Source of the DNA: Acidobacteria bacterium Ga0077534
GTDB lineage: Bacteria > Acidobacteriota > Blastocatellia > Pyrinomonadales > Pyrinomonadaceae
DNA: 64,000 bases
NCBI GenBank assembly: GCA_001464455.1
Contig: LNEI01000018.1
Location: forward strand, 598,986-662,985
Direction of reading: 5' to 3'
In this document: positions 17,542-25,423 of the stretch, in pieces
How the letters are laid out: every line of letters begins with the position of its first letter
How positions within the stretch are numbered: position 1 is the stretch's first letter
Notes under the pieces: generated by a model
What the model saw: only the letters and a program-made list of their open reading frames with translations
Databases searched by the model: none
What the model was told of the DNA's origin: nothing
Translations under genes and position numbers: made by a program

Positions 17542-17620
17542 GAACTCTGCGTAACCTCCGCGTTCTCTGCGTTTGAATGAAATTTAACGCAGAGATCGCT
17601 GAGTTTATCGCAGAGTTCGC
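17542..17620. repeat. Palindromic intergenic repeat, family CGCAGAG
   Basis: Inverted repeat: GAACTCTGCG...CGCGTTCTCTGCGTT, then AACGCAGAGATCGC...CGCAGAGTTCGC. It is a REP-like element between the metal-binding gene and the multicopper oxidase. A single half copy of the same family lies at 30794-30818. Confidence 0.7.
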
Positions 17621-17640
17621 GGGGAATGCCGGTTACCTAT

Positions 17641-19734
17641 ATGAAACTTCTTTTCGCCGCGATCTTCGCAGTGCTTTTTTCGTACTCCGCGACCGCCCAG
17701 CGTGTCGTGCGCTACGACCTGACGATCGACCACAAAATGGTCCACTACTCGGGCAAGATGAAGCACGCCATCGCTATCAACAACCAGATCCCGGCCCCGA
17801 CTCTCGAGTTTACCGAGGGCGACATCGCCGAGATCTATGTCAAAAACAACCTCGACGAGGAATCCTCGCTTCATTGGCACGGCATTCTGCTTCCGAATGA
17901 GCAGGACGGCGTACCGTACCTGACGACCACGCCGATCAAACCGAAAGGCACACATTTCTTCACATTTCCGATCCGCCAGAACGGTACTTATTGGTACCAT
18001 TCGCACAGCAATTTGCAGGAGCAGAAGGGCCTGTACGGAGCGTTCATCATCAAGAAACGCGACGAGCCGCCGATACCAAATTACACGATCCTCCTCAGCG
18101 ACTGGACCGACGAGCACCCGCACGAGGTGATGCGAATGCTCAAGAATGCGAACGACTGGTTCGCGATCAAGAAAGACGCAGTTCAGAGCTACAGCGAAGC
18201 GGCAAAGGCGAAAGCGCTGAAACAAAAATTCCGTCAGGAATGGCAGCGGATGAATGCTATGGATGTCAGCGACGTCTATTACGAAGCTTTCCTCGCCAAC
18301 GGCAAGAAGGAAGATGCGGCCCCGCAGTTCAAGGCTGGCGACAAGGTGCGGCTACGGATAATCAACGGCTCGGCATCGACCTATTTCTGGGTTCAGTTTG
18401 CGGGAAGCCAGCTTTCGGTAGCGGCGAGCGACGGCATTGATGTCGTGCCGGTCAATGTCGACCGGCTGATCATGGGCATCGCCGAGACATACGATGTGAT
18501 CGTGACGATCCCGGAAAACAAGGCGTTCGAGCTGCGTGCGACGTCCGAGGACCGCGTCGGTTCGACCTCGGTCTGGCTGGGTTCGGGCGAAAAAGTGGCG
18601 GCTCCGGTTCTGCCGAAGCTCAAGCTCTTCGAGGGAATGAAAATGATGAACGACATGTCCAAGCATAAGGACATGGAAATGTCTTATCAGCAGATGGACA
18701 TGAACGAGGTAATGTACCCCGAAGTCGTGCCCGACCCGTCAAAGCCAGGCGAACTGCCGCCCGTCACTCTCAACTACGCAATGCTAAAGTCGCCGACGAG
18801 CACCGCGCTAGATCCGGCTAAACCGTTGCGGGAATTAAAGTTTCGCCTCACGGGAAACATGAATCGCTACATGTGGTCGATGGACGACAAGCCACTTTCG
18901 AAAACGGACAAGATCCTGATCAAAAAGGGCGAGACTGTCCGCATCACGATGTACAACGACACGATGATGCGGCACCCGATGCATCTGCACGGGCATTTTT
19001 TCCGTGTTTTGAACGGACAAGGAGACTTTTCGCCGCTCAAGAACGTGCTCGACGTGATGCCAATGGAGACCAACGTCATCGAGTTCGACGCTAACGAGGA
19101 AAAGGACTGGTTCTTTCACTGTCACGTGCTTTACCACATGATGGCCGGCATGGGACGTGTCTTCTCGTACGAAAATTCGCCGCCAAACACTCAGGTTCCG
19201 CCGACCAAGAAGAACTGGAACTATTTCAAAAAGGAAGACGAACGGATGATCCATCCGATGTTCAACCTCGCAATGCAGTCGAACGGTGTTTTTGGACACG
19301 GGATGGTCTCGAATAACTACTATTTCGCCGCAACCGAGTTTCACGCGAATCCTAAGTACGGTTTCGAGATCGAAAACAAATTCGGAAGGTACTTCGGGGC
19401 ACAGCAATTTCTTACCGGCTACGTCGGCTTCCAGGCTGAGAGGAAGAAGGAACACGGACGTTGGGAAAACGAGGTCTTCGGAACCGTCGGCTTCGAATAC
19501 ACGCTGCCGATGTTCGTCAAGGCCGATGCTCGTGTGAATACTAACGGCCGTTTCCGGCTGCAATTGAGCCGCGAGGACATCGCTTTGTCCCGTCGTTTGC
19601 GGGCGGACGCGATGTGGAACACGGACAAGGAATATCAGTTCGGGCTGCGGTACATTTTTGCCAAAAGATGGCAGATTACGACTAACTATCACAACGAATA
19701 CAAATTCGGAGGCGGCATTACTTACAGCTATTAG
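17641..19734 (+). CDS. Multicopper oxidase with CopB-like beta-barrel tail
   Basis: A 697-residue exported protein. Signal peptide residues 1-20. Residues about 21-510 form a three-domain CopA-type copper oxidase with all four copper motifs: HWHG (78-81), HSH (120-122), HPMHLHGH (445-452) and HCHVLYHMMAGM (493-504, including the type 1 Cys, His and Met). A Met-rich insert (331-359: EGMKMMNDMSKHKDMEMSYQ) resembles cuprous-oxidase Met loops. After a linker, residues about 540-697 (NGVFGHGMVSNNY, GYVGFQAERKKEH, GLRYIFAKRW, final ITYSY) look like CopB, the outer-membrane barrel of copper resistance. CopA and CopB are normally separate genes. The expected role is periplasmic Cu(I) oxidation and tethering. 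Start at the ATG at 17641. Confidence 0.9.
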   Translation: MKLLFAAIFAVLFSYSATAQRVVRYDLTIDHKMVHYSGKMKHAIAINNQIPAPTLEFTEGDIAEIYVKNNLDEESSLHWHGILLPNEQDGVPYLTTTPIKPKGTHFFTFPIRQNGTYWYHSHSNLQEQKGLYGAFIIKKRDEPPIPNYTILLSDWTDEHPHEVMRMLKNANDWFAIKKDAVQSYSEAAKAKALKQKFRQEWQRMNAMDVSDVYYEAFLANGKKEDAAPQFKAGDKVRLRIINGSASTYFWVQFAGSQLSVAASDGIDVVPVNVDRLIMGIAETYDVIVTIPENKAFELRATSEDRVGSTSVWLGSGEKVAAPVLPKLKLFEGMKMMNDMSKHKDMEMSYQQMDMNEVMYPEVVPDPSKPGELPPVTLNYAMLKSPTSTALDPAKPLRELKFRLTGNMNRYMWSMDDKPLSKTDKILIKKGETVRITMYNDTMMRHPMHLHGHFFRVLNGQGDFSPLKNVLDVMPMETNVIEFDANEEKDWFFHCHVLYHMMAGMGRVFSYENSPPNTQVPPTKKNWNYFKKEDERMIHPMFNLAMQSNGVFGHGMVSNNYYFAATEFHANPKYGFEIENKFGRYFGAQQFLTGYVGFQAERKKEHGRWENEVFGTVGFEYTLPMFVKADARVNTNGRFRLQLSREDIALSRRLRADAMWNTDKEYQFGLRYIFAKRWQITTNYHNEYKFGGGITYSY

Positions 19735-19755
19735 AGCTATGGATAACTTGCGACT

Positions 19756-19831
19756 GTTCCGTGCTTTTCCGTGCGGTCCGTGGTTAATTTTGAAAAAGCC
19801 TAACCACGGATCACACGGAAGCACACGGAAC
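19756..19831. repeat. Palindromic intergenic repeat, family ACACGGA
   Basis: Long inverted repeat: GTTCCGTGCTTTTCCGTGCG..CCGTGGTTA paired with TAACCACGG..CACGGAAGCACACGGAAC, loop about 14 bases. Located between the multicopper oxidase and the DUF3347 operon, so it may end the first transcript. Confidence 0.75.
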
Positions 19832-19851
19832 AAAGGGAAAGGAGATAGATT

Positions 19852-20367
19852 ATGAAAACACTAACAGTGACTGTGCTCGCCTTATTATTCGCCGCCGCGG
19901 TGAATGCTCAGGACCTCGGCACGATCGAGCCGGTTGTAAAAGGCCAGATCGGGACGATGCTCACGAAGTATTACGGCATCAAGGATGCTCTCGTTGCTTC
20001 GAATGCCGAGAATGCAAGTGTCAGTGCAGGCGAGCTTGTGACGACGCTTGAGGCCCTTGATGATTCGAAAATGACGGGCCCGCAGAAAGCGCAGTGGGAA
20101 AAACTGCGTGCTCTCATCCGCACCGATGCGGTCCACATCAACCGCAACAAAGAAATAGGCCATCAGCGTGACCATATGATGAAGCTTTCGAACAATGTCT
20201 ATGCCTTGGTCGCGAACTTTAAGGCCAATACGGCGGAAGCTTATCTGCATTATTGCCCGATGAAAAAAGCATCGTGGCTATCCGACAGCAAGGAAGTGAA
20301 GAACCCGTATTACGGCAGCAAGATGCTCAAATGCGGATCGGTCAAGGCAACCTTGGCGAAGAATTAA
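19852..20367 (+). CDS. DUF3347 periplasmic protein, copper-binding type
   Basis: 171 residues with a signal peptide (MKTLTVTVLALLFAAAVNAQ). The DUF3347 core is YYGIKDALVASNAENASVSAGELVTTLEALD. The C-terminal part YCPMKKASWLSDSKEVKNPYYGSKMLKCGSV is the phrase that follows heavy-metal domains in CusB-type proteins and carries Cys and Met ligands. DUF3347 proteins occur with copper-efflux adaptors. A strong GGAG site precedes the ATG at 19852. First gene of a tight operon of six (spacings 5, -13, 4, 2 and 1 bases). Confidence 0.85.
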   Translation: MKTLTVTVLALLFAAAVNAQDLGTIEPVVKGQIGTMLTKYYGIKDALVASNAENASVSAGELVTTLEALDDSKMTGPQKAQWEKLRALIRTDAVHINRNKEIGHQRDHMMKLSNNVYALVANFKANTAEAYLHYCPMKKASWLSDSKEVKNPYYGSKMLKCGSVKATLAKN

Positions 20368-20372
20368 TTACT

Positions 20373-21029
20373 ATGAAATACCAGGCAATTTTGCTCGTCG
20401 CATTTGCGACATTTCTAATGGCGTGCGGTTCGCAACCGTCAAATACCGCGTCGAACAGCAACTCACCTGCGAATCAGGCGAAGGTCGATCATTCGACTAT
20501 GGATCATTCTAAAATGGACCACTCGACGATGGACCATTCCGCGATGAAAAGCTCGCCGGACGCGGCTTCGGCAGATTACGATCTGCAGTTTATCGACACG
20601 ATGATCGCCCATCACCAAGGGGCTGTCGATATGGCGAAGATGATCCCGCAAAAGGCTGAAAGCAGCGAGCTTAAGGCTCTCGGCAAAGAGATCGTAACGA
20701 GCCAGGAGAAAGAGATCGCCGAGATGAAGAGCTGGCGTGAAAAATGGTTCGCGGGCAAGCCAGCCGCCATCAATATGGAACTCCGCGGCATGTCTGATTC
20801 GATGAAAGGAATGGACATGAAGAAGCTCGACGGTTTGACCGGTAAGGCTTTTGACATCGAATTCGCAAAACAGATGATCCCGCATCACGAAGGAGCGGTC
20901 CTGATGGGTCGCGAGGCGATCGAAAGATCGAAACGGGATGAGATAAAACGACTTTCAAATGAGATAATAAAGGCTCAACAGGCCGAGATAGACAAGATGA
21001 ACGCCTGGATCAAGGAATGGAGCAAGTAG
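20373..21029 (+). CDS. DUF305 lipoprotein
   Basis: Lipoprotein of the DUF305 family, which shares a ferritin-like helical fold and is common near copper and silver resistance genes. Lipobox FLMA-C18. A His/Met-rich linker (DHSTMDHSKMDHSTMDHSAM) could bind metal. The body carries DYDLQFIDTMIAHHQGAVDMAKM and, repeated later, FAKQMIPHHEGAVLMGREAI, the two HHxGAV halves typical of the family. ATG at 20373, five bases after the DUF3347 stop. Overlaps the next gene by 13 bases. Confidence 0.9.
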   Translation: MKYQAILLVAFATFLMACGSQPSNTASNSNSPANQAKVDHSTMDHSKMDHSTMDHSAMKSSPDAASADYDLQFIDTMIAHHQGAVDMAKMIPQKAESSELKALGKEIVTSQEKEIAEMKSWREKWFAGKPAAINMELRGMSDSMKGMDMKKLDGLTGKAFDIEFAKQMIPHHEGAVLMGREAIERSKRDEIKRLSNEIIKAQQAEIDKMNAWIKEWSK

Positions 21030-21448
21030 CAGAAAAAGATAGCTTTTCACCGGGATGGCTGTACGTCGCTTGGTTTCTGGCCCTTGCGGGTACCGTGGGC
21101 AGCCTGTTTTTTAGTGAGGTGATGCTCTATCCGCCGTGCGTTCTGTGCTGGTATCAACGGATCGCTCTGTATCCGCTCGTGGTCACGATCGCGATCGGCA
21201 TAGCAACGCGGGACACTTCGGTCGTGAAATACTCGCTGCCGCTGTGCCTGATCGGCCTCGTGATCGCGTTTTATCACAATTTGCTCTATTTTGGGATCAT
21301 TCCCGAAAGCATAACGCCTTGTACGGAGGGCGTACCGTGCAACGCGAAGCAGGTCGAACTGCTTGGGTTTATTACGATCCCGCTGATGGCTTTGGGCGGT
21401 TTCGTTTCGATCGCTGTTTGTTTATTGCTTTCTCGAAAAAAGAATTAG
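21017..21448 (+). CDS. DsbB/BdbC-type disulfide oxidoreductase
   Basis: Four-span inner-membrane enzyme that passes electrons from DsbA to quinone. The redox pairs are CVLC (41-44) in the first loop and CTEGVPC (102-108) in the second, the BdbC/DsbB arrangement. 143 residues, full length for the small clade. It overlaps the DUF305 gene by 13 bases and precedes its DsbA-type partner by 4 bases, making a self-contained pair. Confidence 0.93.
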   Translation: MEQVAEKDSFSPGWLYVAWFLALAGTVGSLFFSEVMLYPPCVLCWYQRIALYPLVVTIAIGIATRDTSVVKYSLPLCLIGLVIAFYHNLLYFGIIPESITPCTEGVPCNAKQVELLGFITIPLMALGGFVSIAVCLLLSRKKN

Positions 21449-21452
21449 AAAT

Positions 21453-22136
21453 ATGAGAAAAGATGTTTTGATAATGGGTTTGATCGCTATCGGAGTGATC
21501 GTTGGTGCGTATTTCGGGGCGGGTATCTACCGGAGTTCGGTTCAGGAGGAACGGAAACCAGCCGCAAACACTTCGACCAAGGCTCCTGCGGGGCAGCTTG
21601 TTCGCGAGGACAGCCCGTCGATGGGGCCGGCAGATGCCAAGGTCACGCTCGTCGAATTCTACGACCCTGAATGCGAATCGTGCGCGGCTTTCGCTCCGGT
21701 GGTGAAGAAGATCTTCGCCGACTACGGCGGCAAAGTTCGACTCGTGATGCGTTATATGCCGCTTCACAAGAACTCGATTACGGCCGCAAACTTTACCGAA
21801 GCCGCCGCCGAGCAGGGCAAGTATTGGGAAGCACAGGAACTGCTTTTCGATAAACAGCCCGAATGGGGCGAAAAACACGGAGCACCGCCAGACCCGAAAG
21901 CGCCGCCGATCAACGTACTTTTTGACAAATACGCCAAGGAACTCGGCCTCGATATGGCAAAAGCCCAGGCGTCGATCAACGCTCGCAAGTTTGACGATAA
22001 GATCCAGCGCGATCAAAAAGACGGCCAGGGCCTCGGCGTCCGCCGAACCCCAACCTTCTTCGTCAACGGTCGCGAGCTTGCCAGATTTAGCGAAACCGAT
22101 CTCAGGGCTCTGATCGAGGAGGAGCTCAAAAAGTAG
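21453..22136 (+). CDS. DsbA-like (BdbD-type) thiol oxidase
   Basis: Membrane-anchored thioredoxin-fold protein with one N-terminal span (residues about 5-25). Active site is FYDPECESC (C74, C77), and the cis-Pro loop is RRTPTFFVNG. The DsbA helical insert lies between. It probably receives oxidising power from the adjacent DsbB. Disulfides in the copper proteins of this operon are plausible substrates. 227 residues, complete. Confidence 0.93.
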   Translation: MRKDVLIMGLIAIGVIVGAYFGAGIYRSSVQEERKPAANTSTKAPAGQLVREDSPSMGPADAKVTLVEFYDPECESCAAFAPVVKKIFADYGGKVRLVMRYMPLHKNSITAANFTEAAAEQGKYWEAQELLFDKQPEWGEKHGAPPDPKAPPINVLFDKYAKELGLDMAKAQASINARKFDDKIQRDQKDGQGLGVRRTPTFFVNGRELARFSETDLRALIEEELKK

Positions 22137-22138
22137 AA

Positions 22139-22765
22139 ATGGCATCATGCTGTCAAAGCGACTGCGGGCTGGATCCCGATGCCAGCGGACAGCGACGTAC
22201 GCTGCGGATCGTCCTCGGCATTAATGCTGTAATGTTTGCTGTAATTGCCGCGGCAGCGATATTCAGCTCTTCGAATTCGCTGATGGCTGACAGTCTTGAT
22301 AATCTGGGCGACGCTCTTACTTACGGACTTAGCCTTTATGCGGTTTCGAAGGCTGCTTCGGTCAAATCGAAAGTTGCCCTTTTCAAAGGCGGCCTGATCC
22401 TTATAGCCGCCCTCGTGGTCGCAGGGAGCATTGTTTACAAGCTTTTCGTGCCGAGTGTGCCAGGTTTTGAGGCCATGGGTGTTTTTAGCCTCGCCGGGCT
22501 TGCCGCGAATTCGGCTTGTCTGGGACTTCTTTGGAGACATCGCACGGAGGACGTAAATATGTCGTCCGTCTGGGAATGTTCGCGAAACGACATTGCATCA
22601 AACCTATCCGTATTCGTCGCCGCAGGAATGGTTTGGGCAACTGGAGCAATGTGGCCGGATCTGATAGTTGCGGCTGCATTGGTTTTGCTTTTGATGAGAT
22701 CGGCGATAAGAGTCAATATCTCAGCGTTGGCCGGACTTAGGGCCGCTGAACAAGCTTCGACCTAA
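22139..22765 (+). CDS. CDF-like cation transporter with CCxxxC N-terminus
   Basis: Six-span inner-membrane carrier related to cation diffusion facilitators but lacking the C-terminal cytoplasmic domain (208 residues). It begins M-A-S-C-C-Q-S-D-C, a metal-binding-like tail. Span 2 keeps D54xxxD58 (DNLGD). Span 5 has RND151IASN155 in place of the usual HxxxD, so the metal site differs. Likely efflux of a divalent or soft metal into the periplasm where the copper proteins act. The substrate is inferred, not shown. Two bases after the DsbA gene. Confidence 0.8.
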   Translation: MASCCQSDCGLDPDASGQRRTLRIVLGINAVMFAVIAAAAIFSSSNSLMADSLDNLGDALTYGLSLYAVSKAASVKSKVALFKGGLILIAALVVAGSIVYKLFVPSVPGFEAMGVFSLAGLAANSACLGLLWRHRTEDVNMSSVWECSRNDIASNLSVFVAAGMVWATGAMWPDLIVAAALVLLLMRSAIRVNISALAGLRAAEQAST

Positions 22766-22766
22766 T

Positions 22767-23660
22767 ATGAAATTATTATTGAGCATCATTTTCTTACTTG
22801 CTTCAACGGCGGCCTTCGGACAGGCTCCGACTTCGGTCAAACTCAAGGGGCAGGTTGTCTGCGAAGCTTGCTGGGATGAGCAGGAAGACCGTAAAAAAAA
22901 CCGCTACGGCACGCAGGAAGACATAAAGTGTGCGAATGAATGTGCAGACAAAGGATTGCCGCGGGCTCTTGCCGTTGAAGACGAGAAAGGCTTTACGCTT
23001 TACACGCTCGAAAAAGGCTCTGTGAAGACGTCAGGTAAGGCTTTTCTCGACGCCGTGCCGAAGATGGTCGAGATCGAGGGGATTCTGCGAACCGAAAAAG
23101 AAAAGAAGATAATCCGGGTAAACTCGCTGAAGATGCTCGACGAAAAGCCGGCCAAGCCAGTCTTGCTGTCAGCAGACGCGACTCTCTCGTTGAAAGACCT
23201 GACCGGCGGCCAGCAATCGCTTGCCGGTTACCGCGGTCGTGTCGTGGTACTGAATTTTTGGGCAACATGGTGCGAGCCTTGTAAAAAAGAGATGCCCGAC
23301 CTCGCTCTGATCCAAAATGAGTACGCAGCACTGGGTGTCCAAGTGATAGGAGCGGCCGGAGATTCGGCCGAGGACTCCGCTAAAGTGCTGAAGTTTATCC
23401 GTGAATTTAAGGTAAATTTCCCAGTTTGGATAGGAGCATCGACGGACGACATGGAACGCTTCGGTGTCGGCACGGTTCTGCCAGCCACGGTGATCATCGA
23501 CCGCGAAGGCAAGATCGTCTGGCGTGAAGTTGGCATCGTAAACGCCGCACAACTCAAGGCGGAGCTAGACAAACTATTGCTTCCAAAGGTCGCGGAAGCT
23601 ACAAAGATCGCCAAGGCGGAAAAGGCGAAGACGAAAAACACGTCGCTCGTCCCTGCCTGA
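22767..23660 (+). CDS. TlpA-like thioredoxin with N-terminal Cys domain
   Basis: 297-residue exported protein. Signal peptide 1-18. Residues about 25-125 form a small domain with four Cys (C32, C35, C55, C59: VVCEACWDEQ and IKCANECADKG), reading like secreted OB-type domains with metal or redox Cys. Residues about 133-270 are a TlpA/ResA thioredoxin domain with WCEPC (168-172) and cis-Pro in VLPATVIIDREGKIVW. A Lys/Ala-rich tail follows. TlpA proteins reduce copper-metallochaperone or cytochrome thiols, the opposite direction to the operon's DsbA/DsbB. One base after the CDF gene. Confidence 0.9.
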   Translation: MKLLLSIIFLLASTAAFGQAPTSVKLKGQVVCEACWDEQEDRKKNRYGTQEDIKCANECADKGLPRALAVEDEKGFTLYTLEKGSVKTSGKAFLDAVPKMVEIEGILRTEKEKKIIRVNSLKMLDEKPAKPVLLSADATLSLKDLTGGQQSLAGYRGRVVVLNFWATWCEPCKKEMPDLALIQNEYAALGVQVIGAAGDSAEDSAKVLKFIREFKVNFPVWIGASTDDMERFGVGTVLPATVIIDREGKIVWREVGIVNAAQLKAELDKLLLPKVAEATKIAKAEKAKTKNTSLVPA

Positions 23661-23683
23661 CCTGTCTGACCGGGCGAAGGCCA

Positions 23684-23702
23684 GGCTGTCCGGGGGACAG
23701 CC
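23684..23702. other. Perfect hairpin after the thioredoxin gene
   Basis: GGCTGTCC-GGG-GGACAGCC, eight paired bases and a three-base loop. It has no T tract, so it is not a classical terminator. It overlaps the region upstream of the next open frame. Confidence 0.4.
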
Positions 23703-23735
23703 GATAACCCCAAGAAATTTACCGCCGGAATTCGC

Positions 23736-24215
23736 TTGATCCCGAATCAAGTGGACCGGGCCGCGGTGCGCGCGACACTAATCTATCGCTGGCACCCGCG
23801 CGTACATTTTGGGCTTGAATACAATCCCAAGGTCGGCGAGGTCAGGCCATTGCTCACACTGATTCCGGTTACCGAAACCGCGAATCGGCCGGCGATCATC
23901 TTCGGCGTATCGTCAGATCGCATCGGCACGCCGGAGGGCACGTCACTATACCTCACAGCCAGCAAAGACCTGGAGAACTGGACCGGATTGCCGATTGCCC
24001 CATACGCGGGTGTTGTGTGGGGTTCTTACGAACATAAGTTCAGGGCGATCGGCGGATTGAACATCCGCTTTCACCCGAAGTTTTCGTCAATGATCCAGTT
24101 TGATGGCGTCAAGGTGCATCCCGGAGCGACCTACACATTCAACGACACGCATGCTCTCACGTTCCTCATGATACGCGGCAAAGACCCGGGAATGACTTAC
24201 ACGTTTTCGTTTTGA
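23736..24215 (+). CDS. Putative outer-membrane barrel protein, start uncertain
   Basis: The frame has no ATG near its start; TTG at 23736 is the first usable codon and the frame stays open only back to a TGA at 23667. The protein has alternating hydrophobic strands (RATLIYRWHPRVHFGLEYNPKVG, YAGVVWGSYEHKFRAIGGLNIRFHPKF) and ends TYTFSF, an aromatic terminus typical of outer-membrane barrels. No signal peptide is visible. It may be a 5-prime-truncated barrel gene, related in style to the CopB-like tail of the upstream oxidase. Function unknown. Confidence 0.5.
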   Translation: MIPNQVDRAAVRATLIYRWHPRVHFGLEYNPKVGEVRPLLTLIPVTETANRPAIIFGVSSDRIGTPEGTSLYLTASKDLENWTGLPIAPYAGVVWGSYEHKFRAIGGLNIRFHPKFSSMIQFDGVKVHPGATYTFNDTHALTFLMIRGKDPGMTYTFSF

Positions 24216-24233
24216 GATTTGGAGGTCTGAAGG

Positions 24234-24309
<76 letters not shown>

Positions 24310-24371
24310 AACCAAGTAAAATTCTAGTTTAATCTTCGAGCCTTCGCAAATTTGACGATCAGTCGCGAATC

Positions 24372-24935
24372 CTATTCGTCTGTAAGTTGATCTTCCAGAA
24401 ACTGAGGCGAGGTCTTCCTTATCGATAACCATGCGTCAAATACTTCCGGGGTTTCGAGCCACACTCTGAGCCAGTTTGCGATCTCGTCATTTTGGCTACG
24501 AGCGTTAGCATCCAAGCGTAGATCCAATGAAAGAGCGGCCGCTTTTCTTCGAGCTTCGATCGCAGTTTCGCGAACACGTCGGAGACCTTCTTTGTCGCCG
24601 TCGGCCTTGTATTTTTGCCGCAGGTTCTCAAGATCGCGGATGGATCTTTCGGTTGTGGCGAGGCTGTTGATGTCAAGAATGCCGCGAAAAGCCGGGTCAT
24701 ACGGACGATCGGATGCCCGCTCGATATAGAGTGCCATTATTTCGGAGTGTCGCAGCTCGGCACCTTCATCGGCTAGCAGCCGGGCAACCAGCATCGGTGA
24801 GTCGACCGCCGCTGTGCCAAACTTATCCTTGACCACCAGCTCGATCGCCTCTAACTCAGAGCGGCCGATACTTTCGCAGTCGAGTTTTTCCCAGACTTCG
24901 ATGATAAGGTCTGTTTTGTTCCTTGACTGCCACAT
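24372..24935 (-). CDS. Hypothetical soluble helical protein, 187 aa
   Basis: Highly charged, helix-rich protein with no signal peptide or Cys motif; the centre (TTERSIRDLENLRQKYKADGDKEG) looks like a coiled coil. It follows the heptose adenylyltransferase by 8 bases on the same strand, so it is the last gene of that operon. I do not recognise a family. Confidence 0.65.
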   Translation of the reverse strand: MWQSRNKTDLIIEVWEKLDCESIGRSELEAIELVVKDKFGTAAVDSPMLVARLLADEGAELRHSEIMALYIERASDRPYDPAFRGILDINSLATTERSIRDLENLRQKYKADGDKEGLRRVRETAIEARRKAAALSLDLRLDANARSQNDEIANWLRVWLETPEVFDAWLSIRKTSPQFLEDQLTDE

Positions 24936-24943
24936 CGGAGGTC

Positions 24944-25423
24944 TTATTGGTAGATATTCTTGATAAGATCGGTCGTGGAATGGTCTTTCGGATCCCCGAC
25001 GATCGCAACGCGGCCGCCGTATTCGCGAACGATATCTCGTTCCGGAACAGTATCCGTCGTGTAGTCAGTTCCCTTCGCGTGAAAATCGGGCCGTAACGTT
25101 CGGATCAGCGCCTCTACCGTCGGGTCGTCAAAGATCGTCACGAGATCAACGCATCTCAGAGCCGCAACTATCTCAGCGCGTTCGTTTTCCGGCACCAGCG
25201 GGCGGCCTTCGCCCTTTAGGAGCCGTGTCTGACGATCGCTATTTATCCCAACGACAAGAACATCGCCGAGATCCTTCGCCCCCGTTAAATATCGCAAATG
25301 GCCAACGTGAAACAGGTCGAAGCAGCCATTGGCGAGCACTAGGGTCGACCCAGCCTCTCGACTCGCCGCCGAACGTTCGACGATCTCGGATAGCGATAAT
25401 ATCGGAGCAGTGCGTGTCGACAT
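24944..25423 (-). CDS. rfaE2: Heptose 1-phosphate adenylyltransferase
   Basis: Makes ADP-D-glycero-beta-D-manno-heptose for the LPS core. It carries the nucleotidyltransferase signature [17 protein letters not shown] and the family phrases [19 protein letters not shown] and [15 protein letters not shown]. The ATG at 25423 overlaps the stop of the kinase gene as TAATG. Upstream in-frame residues to 25498 are inside that gene. 159 residues, normal for the split form. Confidence 0.93.
   Translation of the reverse strand: MSTRTAPILSLSEIVERSAASREAGSTLVLANGCFDLFHVGHLRYLTGAKDLGDVLVVGINSDRQTRLLKGEGRPLVPENERAEIVAALRCVDLVTIFDDPTVEALIRTLRPDFHAKGTDYTTDTVPERDIVREYGGRVAIVGDPKDHSTTDLIKNIYQ

Noticed and set aside
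17542..17620. Ordinary terminator
   Set aside because: Both arms contain repeated words and the same half is found at 30794; it fits a dispersed repeat better, though it may also stop transcription.
18835..19833. 332-residue minus-strand frame over the copper oxidase
   Set aside because: Antisense to the oxidase, which has all four copper motifs; the frame crosses into the palindromic repeat.
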